This document shows positions 9,571-18,098 of a stretch of DNA of 64,000 nt, piece by piece. The position numbers and the translations under genes are program-made. A model generated the notes under the pieces. The model did no database searches and had not been told where the DNA came from. It saw only the letters and a list, made by a program, of their open reading frames with translations. Source of the DNA: Paenalicyclobacillus ferrooxydans (GTDB lineage Bacteria > Bacillota > Bacilli > Alicyclobacillales > Alicyclobacillaceae); the NCBI RefSeq assembly GCF_001399675.1, contig NZ_LJCO01000033.1, forward strand, positions 1-64,000. Direction: 5' to 3'. Numbering within the stretch: position 1 is the first letter of the stretch; each line of letters opens with the position of its first letter.

Positions 9571-9585
9571 ATATCTTTTAGATAT
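9571..9585. promoter_or_regulatory. Inverted repeat upstream of lysR
   Basis: ATATCT-TTT-AGATAT is a perfect 6-bp inverted repeat with a 3-bp centre, 21 bp upstream of the lysR start. Its place fits an autoregulatory LysR site, although it lacks the classic T-N11-A layout. Confidence 0.4.
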
Positions 9586-9756
9586 GAATCTGTACTGATT
9601 GTATATTAGACAAATATTAAAAATCTATATAAAATTTTCGCAAAAGTGTAGATTCAATTATCTTCCGAAAACCAACCGAATTTACCTTGCTTATTTTAAT
9701 AGAAAAGTTACAATAGTTAAACAAATCAACTCGTAGCCAAGTCCTGAACAATCAAC

Positions 9757-9871
9757 AAGGAATTCTTGAAAGATCCGAAAGGAATTCTGCCTCCTGAGTT
9801 TCTCAATCTATTTGTGTGGTGAACTCCATCTATTCCATGGTGAACTTCTTTATCTACTTGAGCAGTGAACT
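9757..9871. repeat. Direct-repeat array with about 22-bp period upstream of the transporter operon
   Basis: AAGGAATTCT occurs at 9757-9766 and 9779-9788 (period 22). Downstream, a unit of ATCTATT plus GGTGAACT occurs at 9806-9825 and 9828-9846, with a weaker third copy at 9852-9871 (ATCTACT plus AGTGAACT; periods 22 and 24). The array lies 100-215 bp before the first permease gene. Two helical turns per unit is typical of cooperative regulator sites. Confidence 0.6.
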
Positions 9872-9971
9872 TTGAGAGGGGGAGAGAGGGAGCACTCGCA
9901 GCGGCCCAAACGACGATTTGTCGAATTTGGCAGGTAATTCAAACAACTATATTAGATAGGAAGGTGTTAAG

Positions 9972-10925
9972 GTGCCTCTCTTTATCATTCGGCGTGTACT
10001 GCAGGCGATTCCCGTCATCTTTGGTATCTCACTTTTGCTCTTCTTCATGATGCACGCCATTCCGGGCGGACCTTTGGCGATGTATGAACATCAGCCAGGT
10101 ATGACGAAGGAGTTGTTGGCCCAGCTGAAAGCCAACTTTGGCCTCAACGAACCACTCTGGGTTCAATACTGGAAGTGGCTTGGTGGAGCAGTGACAGGGA
10201 ACTTTGGTTACTCCTACACCTATGGGGTGCCGGCACTGCACATGGTTTTACAGCGTTTGCCTGCAACACTTGAGTTGATGGTGTCTTCGTATATCATCGC
10301 TGTCATCATCTCCTTCGTGATTGGTGTCGTCAGTGCGACGAAGCAATACTCCTTCACAGACTACACACTGACCATCTTCAGTTACTTCGGCATTGCAATG
10401 CCAACCTTTTGGGTCGGTCTCATGGTCTTGGTTATCTTCGCTGCAGACCTGCACTGGTTCCCGGCGGGCGGCATGTCATCCTCGGGCATCGGGTTTTCAT
10501 TGACAGACCGTATCTGGCACGCTGTGCTTCCAGTCTCGATTCTCGCTATCTACCAAATTGCGCACGAGAGTCGGTACGTTCGGTCATCCATGGTTGACTC
10601 GCTCGGTGAAGATTACGTACGTACGGCTCGAGCCAAAGGCTTGAAGAATGGCAAGGTCGTATGGAAGCACGCGCTTCGAAATGCACTCTTGCCCGTTACA
10701 ACGGTCATGATTATGGACGGTGCGTATTTGTTTGGCGGAGCACTGATTACGGAGTCGATCTTTTCTTGGCCCGGCATGGGCAGACTTTTTGCCCAGGCCA
10801 TTTCGACCGATGACTATCCCGTGATTATGTGTGAAATCTCCTTGCTCTCCGTGATTATCATTTTGGCAAACATCTTGTCTGACGTTCTGTATGCCTACAT
10901 GGATCCGCGAGTGCGCTACGACTGA
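9972..10925 (+). CDS. ABC peptide transporter permease, DppB/OppB type
   Basis: A 317-residue inner-membrane permease with six predicted membrane segments and the binding-protein-dependent transport motif (EDYVRTARAKGLKNGKVVWK) that contacts the ATPase. The N-terminus MPLFIIRRVLQAIPVIFGIS is typical of DppB/OppB. GTG start after AGGAAGG. It forms an operon with the second permease and the binding protein. No ATPase gene (DppD/DppF type) is present in the cluster, so the ATPase must be supplied from elsewhere. Confidence 0.92.
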   Translation: MPLFIIRRVLQAIPVIFGISLLLFFMMHAIPGGPLAMYEHQPGMTKELLAQLKANFGLNEPLWVQYWKWLGGAVTGNFGYSYTYGVPALHMVLQRLPATLELMVSSYIIAVIISFVIGVVSATKQYSFTDYTLTIFSYFGIAMPTFWVGLMVLVIFAADLHWFPAGGMSSSGIGFSLTDRIWHAVLPVSILAIYQIAHESRYVRSSMVDSLGEDYVRTARAKGLKNGKVVWKHALRNALLPVTTVMIMDGAYLFGGALITESIFSWPGMGRLFAQAISTDDYPVIMCEISLLSVIIILANILSDVLYAYMDPRVRYD

Positions 10926-10958
10926 TGAAACCAACCAGAGAGAGGAGCGGATGATAGC

Positions 10959-11846
10959 ATGGCACTCGCAACCGAACCAAAGGTCACGTCTCAAACCACT
11001 TCCACAGGGAGACCTAAGCAACCCGGTGTGTTTCGGAGGATCTTCCGGAAAAAAATCACGATTGTTGCTGTCGCGTTCTTAGTCATTGTTGCTCTGGCGG
11101 CCATTTTTGCACCGTTTATTGCTCCGTACAAACTCAATTCACCGGACTTGATGGCGATGCTCGCTCCACCAAGTGCTACCCACTTAATGGGGACGGATGA
11201 CGTTGGGATTGACCTGTTTACGGAGGTTTTGTACGGCGGCCGTGTATCGTTGACTGTCGGCCTGTTGTCTGCGCTCGTTGCTGTGTTGATTGGCGGTACC
11301 ATCGGATCGCTGGCAGGATTTTTCGGAGGTTGGGTTGACGAAATTCTGATGCGACTGACAGACGTCGGACTATCTGTCCCTTCGTTGTTTATTATTCTCG
11401 GTCTCACAGCGGTGCTTGGTCCGTCACCCGTTACCATTGTCGAGGTTATCAGTTTGACCTCCTGGATGTACCCGGCGCGACTGATTCGCAGCCGTATTCT
11501 CAATCTGCGGACCGCAGAGTACGTCATGGCCGCAAGAATGACAGGGTGCAGTTCAGCCCGAATCATCTTTGTGCACATTGTACCGAACGCCATTTCACCT
11601 TTGATAGTCAATGCGACACTGCTTGTAGGTCAGGCCATCGTGCTTGAATCCGTGATGAGCTTTCTCGGAGCAGGCATTCAACCTCCGCATATCTCTTGGG
11701 GATTCTTGCTCAACCAGGCCCAGTCCTATGTCACGAATGCGCCCTGGCTGGCCATCTTCCCTGGTCTCATGATTTTCTTGGTGGTTCTCTGCTTTAACGT
11801 CTTTGGTGACGCCATCCGCGACGCACTCGATGCCCGCAGTGCCTGA
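10959..11846 (+). CDS. ABC peptide transporter permease, DppC/OppC type
   Basis: A 295-residue permease of the DppC/OppC family. It has an extended cytoplasmic N-terminus, a first membrane segment at about residues 36-56, the conserved HLMGTDDVGIDLFTEVLYGG segment and the ATPase-contact loop EYVMAARMTGCSSARIIFVH. It lies 33 nt after the first permease and is part of the same operon. Confidence 0.92.
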   Translation: MALATEPKVTSQTTSTGRPKQPGVFRRIFRKKITIVAVAFLVIVALAAIFAPFIAPYKLNSPDLMAMLAPPSATHLMGTDDVGIDLFTEVLYGGRVSLTVGLLSALVAVLIGGTIGSLAGFFGGWVDEILMRLTDVGLSVPSLFIILGLTAVLGPSPVTIVEVISLTSWMYPARLIRSRILNLRTAEYVMAARMTGCSSARIIFVHIVPNAISPLIVNATLLVGQAIVLESVMSFLGAGIQPPHISWGFLLNQAQSYVTNAPWLAIFPGLMIFLVVLCFNVFGDAIRDALDARSA

Positions 11847-12005
11847 TGTCTCGCAGGCGAGGGGATATCTTAGGAGGTTCCCGGCAGGACGCGGACAGAT
11901 GGGATTGCAGCTAACTTGAAAGGGGGGATTCGGGGCATACCGGATCGACTTCAAAATATTAGATTGATTTACCAGACATTTCAAACAATAGGGGGCATTG
12001 TACAA

Positions 12006-13736
12006 GTGAGAAAACGCCAATTTGATGCAGTCTCACCGGACGAAAAAAATGGATCTCGTAACCGTCATGGATGGAAGTTTGTCGCTGGATTGTCGGCTGT
12101 GCTTGCGGTCGCAGTGGTTGGCTGTGGAACGACAACTGGTGGAGGGGCTTCGAACAGTGCCACCGGCAGCAATACGGCCTCCACATCGAACACGGCTGTT
12201 GCAACCTCTTCGAATGGCAATGGAACAATTGTCGACGGGCTGTTTGAAGAACCAGGCAACCTGAACCCGATTCTCGGTCCTGATATGACGTTCTCGGATA
12301 TCGTAGACACGGCGCTCTACCGGAACCTTTTCATGGTCAATCCGCAGAACCAGTTGGTCCCGCAGATGGCCACACAGATTCCGACACAGGCAAACGGTGG
12401 CATCTCGGCAGATGGGTTGACCTATACGTTCCATCTCGATCCAAACGCTAAGTGGTCGAATGGCGATCCGTTCACTGCAAAAGACGTGGAGATCACATGG
12501 AAGCTCATCACCAGTCCCCAGGTCAATGCCGTATCGAAACTCGGCTGGGAAGATATCAAGACCTTTACGATTGTCAACAATAACGAGTTTAAGGTCACCC
12601 TGAGCAAGCAAGATCCGGCGTTCATCCAAAATGCATTTGCGAGTTCACTGCCAGGTATCCTGCCGTACAGCGTGTTTGGCAGCATGAACCCGAAGGACGT
12701 CAACACGGCAGCATTCAACCATGATCCAACCGTGACCGACGGCCCCTACAAGTTTGTCTCGTGGCAGCCAGGTGCGGCTATCAATGTGACTGCAAACCCG
12801 TATTGGAGCGGCCCTAAACCGAAGACGCAGAACATCCAGTTCAAGATCATTCCGGATCAGAATACGCTGTTGACCAACGTCAAGGCACAGGCCATCAACG
12901 TTTGGTACTTCGATCCGATTACTGACCTGTCGCAGATCCAGGCCATCCAAGGCGCGGACGTCCACTTGACCCCGATGCCGGCCTATGAGATGGCAGTCGT
13001 GAACATGCGCAACCCGGTACTTCAGGACGTGCGTGTGAGACAGGCGCTGGAAATGGCAATTGACCGCCAGGCGATTGTGCAACAAGTTTACCAAGGGAAG
13101 GCGACCTTGCTCGCAGCTGACCAATCGAAGATGTCTTGGTCAAGCAACCCGAACTTGCAGCCGTACCCGTACGACCTGGCGCAGGCCAAGAAGCTGATGG
13201 CACAAGCAGGTTACACGATGGGCTCTGACGGATACCTGCAAAAGAACGGGCAGGACCTGACGCTCACCTATGCAACAACAGCAGGCAACTCTGTCCGTGA
13301 GGCGACAGAGCGCCTGATTCAGTATTGGTTCAAACAACTCGGCGTAAAGCTCAAAATCCAAAACTACCCTGCGAACGAGTACTTCGGTACGGTGTTGCCA
13401 TCCGGAAAGGGTTGGGATTTGGCTGAGTTTGAATTCCTCGACGGCACAAACCCTGTATCTGCGACTCAGGAGATGTTTACCTCAAGCGGGTCACAGAACT
13501 TTGGCAACTTCCACAACGCACAAGTGGATTCCCTGATTGCCAAGGTTGACCAGACGCAAAGTCTGTCTCAACGGGAGCAGATGATGCAGCAAGTTGAAAG
13601 CATCTTGCACACCCAGTTGCCAGCTCTCTGGTACTACGCCCCAGATGAAGTGGATACGACCGTCAACCTGAACGGCTATCAACCAAACCCGTGGAGCGTC
13701 GATACCTGGAACGTTTACGATTGGCAGCTGAAGTAA
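12006..13736 (+). CDS. Peptide ABC transporter substrate-binding lipoprotein, DppA/OppA type
   Basis: A 576-residue extracellular solute-binding protein (SBP family 5). The N-terminus is a lipoprotein signal: positively charged stretch, hydrophobic core and lipobox VAVVGCG, followed by a Ser/Thr/Asn-rich linker. Family-5 features include ADGLTYTFHLDPNAKWSNGD and VRQALEMAIDRQAIVQQVY. The longer frame from ATG 11916 would bury the signal peptide; GTG 12006 after AGGGGG gives the normal N-terminus and is preferred. The M20 peptidases downstream suggest a peptide or N-acyl-amino-acid substrate. Confidence 0.92.
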   Translation: MRKRQFDAVSPDEKNGSRNRHGWKFVAGLSAVLAVAVVGCGTTTGGGASNSATGSNTASTSNTAVATSSNGNGTIVDGLFEEPGNLNPILGPDMTFSDIVDTALYRNLFMVNPQNQLVPQMATQIPTQANGGISADGLTYTFHLDPNAKWSNGDPFTAKDVEITWKLITSPQVNAVSKLGWEDIKTFTIVNNNEFKVTLSKQDPAFIQNAFASSLPGILPYSVFGSMNPKDVNTAAFNHDPTVTDGPYKFVSWQPGAAINVTANPYWSGPKPKTQNIQFKIIPDQNTLLTNVKAQAINVWYFDPITDLSQIQAIQGADVHLTPMPAYEMAVVNMRNPVLQDVRVRQALEMAIDRQAIVQQVYQGKATLLAADQSKMSWSSNPNLQPYPYDLAQAKKLMAQAGYTMGSDGYLQKNGQDLTLTYATTAGNSVREATERLIQYWFKQLGVKLKIQNYPANEYFGTVLPSGKGWDLAEFEFLDGTNPVSATQEMFTSSGSQNFGNFHNAQVDSLIAKVDQTQSLSQREQMMQQVESILHTQLPALWYYAPDEVDTTVNLNGYQPNPWSVDTWNVYDWQLK

Positions 13737-13745
13737 TCTCTGATT

Positions 13746-13784
13746 GCAGTTGTTGTGTCTGAACGGCAGTTGTGGTGTCCGAAA
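13746..13784. repeat. Imperfect 20-bp direct repeat after the binding-protein gene
   Basis: Two adjacent copies of a unit starting GCAGTTG (13746-13764 and 13766-13784) differ at a few bases. They lie just downstream of the stop codon and before the terminator; function unknown. Confidence 0.5.
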
Positions 13785-13800
13785 CAAAAAATGTATTGAC

Positions 13801-13845
13801 GGGGTGAGAATCGTTACGGGGTCTCACCCCCCTTCTGTTCATTTT
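13801..13845 (+). terminator. Terminator between the transporter genes and the M20 genes
   Basis: GGGGTGAGA (13801-13809) pairs with TCTCACCCC (13822-13830), followed by a broken T-rich run (CCTTCTGTTCATTTT). It probably separates transporter and amidohydrolase transcripts at least partly. Confidence 0.65.
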
Positions 13846-13892
13846 GCTAAACCTTTGTGTTTATTTCACCGAAGTTGAGAGGGGATTGTTAC

Positions 13893-15077
13893 ATGTCGAT
13901 TGAGCTGAATGACATTCACGCACTTGTCGAGCAAGTCACCGATGAGGTTGTGGGATGGCGCCGCTATCTGCACCAGAATCCGGAGTTGTCATTTGAAGAG
14001 GACAATACGTCGCAGTTTGTCTATGACACCTTATCAAAGTTTGGGGGACTCGAGTTGTCACGCCCCACCCGCACCAGCGTCATGGCACGGCTGAAAGGCC
14101 ATCAGCCAGGAGCAGTGCTGGCGATTCGAGCTGATATGGATGCGCTGCCGATTACAGAGGAGAACACGTTTGAGTTCGTCTCAAGCGTCCCTGGCAAGAT
14201 GCACGCCTGCGGGCACGATGGACATACAGCGATGCTCCTGGGCACAGCGAAGATCCTGTCGCAAATGCCGGAAAAAATCCACGGTGAAGTGCGCTTTATC
14301 TTCCAGCATGCGGAGGAGTTGAATCCTGGCGGCGCACAGCAAATGGTCGACGCGGGTGTGATGGAAGGCGTCGATGAAGTGATTGGCATTCATCTCATTT
14401 CTCTCATCCCGGTCGGTAAGGTGGTGGTCAAGTCGGGTCCATTCATGGCGGCACCGGATACCTTCCACATCACCATCAAAGGCAAAGGCGGCCATGCTGC
14501 GTCGCCGCACGAGTGTGTCGATCCGCTCCTGATTGGCGCACAGCTTGTGGTCAACCTGCAACATATCGTCTCTCGCAATACCGATCCGCTCGACCCGTTG
14601 GTGGTCTCCGTCACGGAGTTTCACGCGGGTACGGCCACCAACATTATTCCGGACACGGTCAATCTCGCAGGGACGGTCCGCTCGTTCAATGCCGAGCTGC
14701 GAAAAGACGTGCCGGAGTGGATGGAGCGCATTGTCAAGGGAATTACGGAAGCTCACGGGGCCAAGTACGATTTCCGTTACGAGAACGGGTACCGCCCGGT
14801 TATCAACGACGAGTCTGTCACGGAGAAGGTCCGCAAGGCCCTGGTTGAATTGTTCGGCGAAGAGACGGTGGTAGAGGGGAAACCGGTCATGGGCGCTGAA
14901 GACTTCTCTGCGTATCAAAGTGTGGTGCCAGGCACTTTCTTTAACGTCGGTGCTGGAAACGTCGAGAAAGGCATTACTTATCCGCATCATCATCCGAAGT
15001 TCACCGTCGACGAGGATGCACTGCCTGTGGGCGTCGAATCGTTTGTTGGCATTGTACTGAAAACCATGGGGGAATGA
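13893..15077 (+). CDS. M20-family amidohydrolase (N-acyl-amino-acid/peptide hydrolase), paralog 1
   Basis: A 394-residue metallo-amidohydrolase of the M20D type that cleaves an acyl group from N-acyl or peptide substrates. Metal-site motifs are Cys106-Gly-His108 in MHACGHDGHTAML, the Glu pair in FQHAEELNPGGA and the C-terminal HHHPKF. The start at ATG 13893 follows AGAGGGG; an upstream ATG at 13857 lacks a ribosome site. It is closely related to the genes at 18099 and 19414, with near-identical motifs, indicating local duplication. The next gene starts within a few bases of its stop codon. Confidence 0.9.
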   Translation: MSIELNDIHALVEQVTDEVVGWRRYLHQNPELSFEEDNTSQFVYDTLSKFGGLELSRPTRTSVMARLKGHQPGAVLAIRADMDALPITEENTFEFVSSVPGKMHACGHDGHTAMLLGTAKILSQMPEKIHGEVRFIFQHAEELNPGGAQQMVDAGVMEGVDEVIGIHLISLIPVGKVVVKSGPFMAAPDTFHITIKGKGGHAASPHECVDPLLIGAQLVVNLQHIVSRNTDPLDPLVVSVTEFHAGTATNIIPDTVNLAGTVRSFNAELRKDVPEWMERIVKGITEAHGAKYDFRYENGYRPVINDESVTEKVRKALVELFGEETVVEGKPVMGAEDFSAYQSVVPGTFFNVGAGNVEKGITYPHHHPKFTVDEDALPVGVESFVGIVLKTMGE

Positions 15078-15082
15078 ACATC

Positions 15083-16543
15083 ATGTCAACGCGCATGAAT
15101 GATGGAAGTACGGGAGCTGGGATGACTGAACCAGGGACCATGGAGCAGCGTGTTTCCGACATCATCGAAGCGAAGCGCGACACCTTAATTGAGCTGAGCG
15201 ACACCATCTGGGGAATCCCAGAGACGCGCTTTGAGGAGTTTCAGTCAGCGGAGCTTTTATGTCAGGCGCTTGAGCAGGAAGGCTTCGCAGTGGAACGCGG
15301 CGTTGCGGGTATTGAGACGGCGTTTATCGGAACGTTTGGAAGCGGTGCACCGGTTGTCGCCGTCCTCGGTGAGTTTGATGCTCTTTCAGGTCTTAGTCAA
15401 GAAGGTGGATCTGCGGTCAAAAGCCCGGTCCAAAAGGGCGGGAACGGCCACGGTTGCGGGCACAACCTGCTTGGCACCGCGTCACTCGCCGCGGTGATAG
15501 CCCTGAAACAGGTGATGGAGGAAGAAGGGATCCCAGGCACCGTGCGTTACTACGGATGTCCTGGGGAAGAAGGTGGATCCGGCAAGACCTACATGGTTCG
15601 AGCGGGATTGTTTGACGATGTGGATTTCAGTGTCACTTGGCATCCGATGGGCCACAACGGCATTATGGCGGCGAATTCGCTCGCAAACTACCAGGTCTAT
15701 TACCGTTTTCGGGGCATTAGTTCTCATGCGGCAGCATCGCCGCACCTAGGGCGAAGCGCACTTGATGCGGTGGAGCTGATGAACGTCGGTGTGAATTACC
15801 TGCGCGAGCATGTAATCCCAGAAGCGAGAATGCACTACGCGGTCACCAATACGGGCGGTCGCTCTCCAAATGTGGTGCAGGCTGAGGCTGACGTGTTGTA
15901 TTTGATTCGAGCCCCGAAAGTCTCGCAGGTCGAGGAAATTTATCAGCGAGTTTGTAATATTGCGCGCGGTGCGGCGCTCATGACGGACACGACTGTGGAG
16001 ATTGTTTTTGACAAGGCCTGCTCAAACCTAGTTCAAAACAAGACGCTGGAGGATGTCATGCAGGAGAAGTTTGAACGGCTGGGGCTCCCGGACTATGACA
16101 CTGATGAGTTGGCGTTTGCGGCAGCGCTTCGGGCCACGCTCAGCGACGCAGAGAAAAATAGCGTCAAAGACCCTGCGATTCGGAATAAGGACATCGCGGA
16201 CCGCATCAGCCCACCAGAAGAGCTATCGGTTGCGGCGTCGGCTGGAAACGGATCGACCGACGTTGGGGATGTGAGTTTGGTGACCCCAACCGCACAGTGT
16301 AATACGGCGTGCTGGGTGGTCGGAACAACGGCGCATACCTGGCAGGTGGTCAGCATCGGACGTACATCCATTGCCCACAAGGGCATGCTTCACGCTGGTA
16401 AGGTCATGGCGGCGACGGCACTCGAGGTGATGCAGAGCCCGGTATTGATTGAGCAGGCAAAGGCAGAACTCAAACAGCGCCTTGGGGCAGAGAAGTACGT
16501 CAGCCCAATCCCCCCGGAGGTGCAACCCGCGGCGAGCCGGTGA
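15083..16543 (+). CDS. M20-family amidohydrolase, AbgB-like (aminobenzoyl-glutamate/N-acyl dipeptide hydrolase)
   Basis: A 486-residue M20 protein of the AbgB subgroup. Diagnostic stretches are NGHGCGHNLLGTAS, YGCPGEEGGSGKTYMVRAG and TWHPMGHN, and a dimerisation domain follows. AbgB is known as a subunit that hydrolyses p-aminobenzoyl-glutamate; related enzymes cut other dipeptides, so the substrate is open. ATG 15074 overlaps the preceding stop but has GGGGG only 1 nt away; ATG 15083 with 10 nt spacing is preferred. Confidence 0.87.
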   Translation: MSTRMNDGSTGAGMTEPGTMEQRVSDIIEAKRDTLIELSDTIWGIPETRFEEFQSAELLCQALEQEGFAVERGVAGIETAFIGTFGSGAPVVAVLGEFDALSGLSQEGGSAVKSPVQKGGNGHGCGHNLLGTASLAAVIALKQVMEEEGIPGTVRYYGCPGEEGGSGKTYMVRAGLFDDVDFSVTWHPMGHNGIMAANSLANYQVYYRFRGISSHAAASPHLGRSALDAVELMNVGVNYLREHVIPEARMHYAVTNTGGRSPNVVQAEADVLYLIRAPKVSQVEEIYQRVCNIARGAALMTDTTVEIVFDKACSNLVQNKTLEDVMQEKFERLGLPDYDTDELAFAAALRATLSDAEKNSVKDPAIRNKDIADRISPPEELSVAASAGNGSTDVGDVSLVTPTAQCNTACWVVGTTAHTWQVVSIGRTSIAHKGMLHAGKVMAATALEVMQSPVLIEQAKAELKQRLGAEKYVSPIPPEVQPAASR

Positions 16544-16566
16544 TGAGCGGTTCGCCGACCAGGCTC

Positions 16567-16691
16567 GCGACAGGCAGGCAATACTGAGAGGCGGCCCCAG
16601 GCCACAACAGGCAGGTCCAGGGTGCGACAGGCAGGCAACAGCGGGGGCCGCACGCGGCCGCGACGTGCAGGCCAATCCGGGCCGTGACAGG
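16567..16691. repeat. GC-rich degenerate short repeats in an intergenic gap
   Basis: The unit GCGACAGGCAGGCAA is present twice exactly (16567-16581 and 16624-16638), with partial copies at 16607-16615 (ACAGGCAGG) and near 16684 (GTGACAGGGCC). The whole 180-bp gap is markedly GC-rich and has no plausible gene. A related repeat lies at 19268-19322. Confidence 0.6.
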
Positions 16692-16723
16692 GCCGGCGGT
16701 CTGATCAAAGGAGAGATGAGGCC

Positions 16724-18085
16724 TTGAGTCACTCGAAACAACTCATGGATATCGAAGACCTGATGGAGTCGCGTCGAGAGATGTATCTCGAGCAGCTGTT
16801 TACCGTGCTGCGGCAGAAGAGCATCAGCGCGCAGAACGTAGGCATCCGAGAGATGGCGGCAATGCTGAAGGACCTGATGATGGACATCGGAATTGCGACA
16901 AGGCTGATTGAAACGAACGGCCATCCAGTGGTCTACGGCGAGATTCTAAGCAAGCCGGACGCGTTTCCCTTGCTCATATACGGCCATTACGACGTTCAAC
17001 CGGCAGAGCTTGAGGATGGTTGGGACTCCCCGCCGTTTGAGCCGACGGTTCGCGACGGGCGGATATACTGCCGCGGCGCTGGCGACAACAAGGGCCAACT
17101 GATGGCCCAGTTAATGGCTGTGAAAACCTACCTTGATGTCTGCGGCGAGCTGCCGCTGAACCTCAAATTCATGTTTGAAGGTGAAGAGGAGAGCGGGAGC
17201 CCGCACCTGGCGGAGTTCGTAGAAGCCCATCGAGACCTTCTGGCGTGCGATCTCGTTTACACCTCCGACGGCCCCCTTCATGAAACGGGACTTCCGATGG
17301 TAGTCCTTGGTGTACGCGGGATGCTCTACGTGGAGTTGACCTGCCAGACAGCCAAGTGGGATAACCACTCGGGAAACAAAGGAAACATTGCCCCGAACCC
17401 GGCGATGCAGCTCGTTCAGCTGATTGCGAGTATGAAGGACGGCGAGGATGGACGAGTGCTCATCGACGGCTTCTACGACAACGTGAATGAGCCTACGGCT
17501 GTGGAGCTGGAGCACCTGAAGAGACTGCCATATGACCCTGCGCAGGCGGCACGACAAGCTGGCCTCGAAGTACTCGGCATGGATGCACAAACCTACTATA
17601 GACGCCTCTGCTACGAACCAACCCTGAACATCTGTGGATTTACGAGCGGTTATGGCGGGGCGGGATCGAAAACCATTATTCCGTCGAAGGCTGTGGCGAA
17701 AATCGATATGCGACTCGTCGCCGGTCAGGACCCGGATGATATTTACGAGAAGTTCTGCCGACATGTGAAGGCGCAGGCACCATGGGTGGAGATTCAACAC
17801 CTCGGTGACATGAAACCTTCCCGCACATCGGCAGATAACCCGCTGATTCAGCAGGTGATTACGGCTGTTGAATCCGCGTACCGCAATTCGCCTGTTGTTG
17901 CTCCGGCACTCGGCGGCAGCCTGCCAGACTATGTGTGGACGCAGGTCCTTGGCGTGCCGTCCGCCCTGGTGCCTTATGCCAACTCAGACGAGGCGAACCA
18001 TTCGCCGAATGAGAACATCGGGATCGAAAACTTTATCAGCGGCATTCGCTGCCTGTGCCATGTGATGGAGCGGCTGGGACGATAA
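16724..18085 (+). CDS. M20-family dipeptidase/peptidase
   Basis: A 453-residue M20 metallopeptidase of the dipeptidase/CNDP-like type, which differs from its M20D neighbours. The motifs include YGHYDVQPAELEDGWDSPPF (metal His and bridging Asp), GRIYCRGAGDNKGQ, FEGEEESGSP (catalytic Glu and metal Glu) and the C-terminal NSDEANHSPNENI metal His. The start is TTG at 16724, ten bases after AGGAG; a later in-frame ATG at 16745 is possible. It probably hydrolyses di- or tripeptides imported by the upstream transporter (inference). Confidence 0.9.
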   Translation: MSHSKQLMDIEDLMESRREMYLEQLFTVLRQKSISAQNVGIREMAAMLKDLMMDIGIATRLIETNGHPVVYGEILSKPDAFPLLIYGHYDVQPAELEDGWDSPPFEPTVRDGRIYCRGAGDNKGQLMAQLMAVKTYLDVCGELPLNLKFMFEGEEESGSPHLAEFVEAHRDLLACDLVYTSDGPLHETGLPMVVLGVRGMLYVELTCQTAKWDNHSGNKGNIAPNPAMQLVQLIASMKDGEDGRVLIDGFYDNVNEPTAVELEHLKRLPYDPAQAARQAGLEVLGMDAQTYYRRLCYEPTLNICGFTSGYGGAGSKTIIPSKAVAKIDMRLVAGQDPDDIYEKFCRHVKAQAPWVEIQHLGDMKPSRTSADNPLIQQVITAVESAYRNSPVVAPALGGSLPDYVWTQVLGVPSALVPYANSDEANHSPNENIGIENFISGIRCLCHVMERLGR

Positions 18086-18098
18086 AGGGGGATTACAA

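Noticed and set aside
9757-9871. Origin-type iterons or phage attachment site
   Set aside because: No replication or integrase gene is near; position upstream of a LysR-controlled operon makes a regulatory role more likely.
16223-16924. 233-residue minus-strand frame over two M20 genes and their gap
   Set aside because: It spans two real genes and the GC-rich repeats; Arg/Pro/Cys-rich composition without domain.
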